A stretch of DNA of 64,000 nt. It comes from Candidimonas humi (lineage in GTDB: Bacteria; Pseudomonadota; Gammaproteobacteria; Burkholderiales; Burkholderiaceae_B). Positions 63,639 through 64,000 of this stretch are shown here, piece after piece (position 1 is the stretch's first letter; each line of letters opens with the position of its first letter). The notes under the pieces are model-generated. The model searched no databases. It was not told where the DNA came from and worked only from the letters and a program-made list of their open reading frames with translations. The stretch lies in assembly GCF_019166065.1 (NCBI RefSeq), contig NZ_JAHTBN010000006.1:124001-188000 (forward strand), written 5' to 3'. The translations under genes were made by a program, and so were the position numbers.

Positions 63639-64000
63639 AGGTCCTCCGGCGTATTGATATTCAGGAACAGGCCCTCGCGTTCGGGGAAGTCCACGACGAC
63701 AGAGCCTTGCCGGGCCTGCCATTGCTGCACCTTGCGCCCGCCGCCGCGCAGGAAGCCGCGCAAGCTGTCGAGCAGGTCCCGGTGCAGCAGCATGCACAGC
63801 GGCTGCGGGCCGCCGCAGCTCGCATGGGCGAGCCGCGCGGCGGGCGCGTCCGCCACAGCCTGCGCCAGGCCCGAGGCCAGGTCGGGCGGCAGCAGCGGCA
63901 CGTCCACGGGCAGCACCAGCAGCCAAGGGGTATCGATGCGCTCCAGCGCGCCGGCCACGCCCGCCAGGGGCCCGGGCTGGGCTCCGAATTCCGGTCCGTC
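63599..64000 (-). CDS. mobA: Molybdenum cofactor guanylyltransferase (3' part)
   Basis: The reading frame continues to the window edge without a start. The visible C-terminal part includes PWLLVLPVDVPLLPPDLASG, the nucleotidyltransferase DxP motif, and FPEREGLFLNINTPEDLCRA at the end, typical of MobA. It attaches GMP to molybdopterin. Its 3' end overlaps the cytochrome gene. Confidence 0.9.
   Translation of the reverse strand, partial: DGPEFGAQPGPLAGVAGALERIDTPWLLVLPVDVPLLPPDLASGLAQAVADAPAARLAHASCGGPQPLCMLLHRDLLDSLRGFLRGGGRKVQQWQARQGSVVVDFPEREGLFLNINTPEDLCRAERLLVNRCA

Noticed and set aside
1-64000. CRISPR arrays, rRNA genes, complete insertion sequences and replication origins
   Set aside because: I looked for regularly spaced repeats, transposase genes with terminal repeats, ribosomal sequences and origin-type repeats and found none.

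Overview
The window is high-GC DNA from a betaproteobacterium, most like the Alcaligenaceae (Bordetella/Achromobacter type). This rests on two Bug-type tricarboxylate receptors, the block mutM / TPR protein / lolB / ispE / tRNA-Gln / prs / rplY / pth / ychF, a homogentisate operon, and a WbpP/TviB-type nucleotide-sugar cluster. The assignment is inferred from protein families and gene order, not from a database search.

Layout. 1-4.3 kb: a divergent PrpF-family gene and Bug receptor, a LigI-like amidohydrolase, and a winged-helix/TPR-like regulator beside a small beta-propeller protein. 4.3-6.2 kb: a lone Tat-exported right-handed beta-helix protein. 6.4-13.4 kb: accessory DNA on both sides of ychF. 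The left element repeats the 3' end of ychF (32 bp exact) and holds an integrase remnant, a membrane protein and a RelE/HTH toxin-antitoxin pair. The right element repeats the 5' end of ychF (101 bp, one mismatch) and holds an unknown AT-richer gene, HTH and serine-recombinase fragments and a DUF2971 gene. 13.4-21.8 kb: housekeeping genes (CPBP protease, pth, rplY, prs, tRNA-Gln, ispE, lolB, a TPR protein, mutM).

21.9-27.7 kb: an operon that probably turns 3-hydroxyphenylacetate into homogentisate and then fumarate plus acetoacetate; maleylacetoacetate isomerase is absent. 27.8-36.2 kb: a CoA-dependent catabolic operon (acyl-CoA ligase, thiolase, two SDRs, HIBADH-like dehydrogenase, Bug receptor, VOC protein) with its own LacI regulator and two matching operators 80 bp apart in front of the first gene. 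36.2-39.2 kb: a FAD-linked oxidase and a phosphomannomutase/phosphoglucomutase. 39.3-51.1 kb: a surface-glycan operon with a WecA-like priming enzyme, UDP-HexNAc dehydrogenase and epimerase, a MurJ-like flippase, an AsnB-type amidotransferase and four GT4 domains, two of them fused in one polypeptide. A candidate small RNA lies at 51.25-51.41 kb.

51.6-56.7 kb: coq7, then an unusual cbb3-like oxidase operon with a SCO protein and a monoheme cytochrome. 57-58.9 kb: OsmC-like, thyA and folA. 58.9-61.8 kb: a MocR regulator divergent from an omega-aminotransferase. 62-64 kb: a flavocytochrome-c-type pair and the 3' part of mobA, cut by the window edge. The most unusual structure is ychF held between two decayed elements that each duplicated a different end of the gene.
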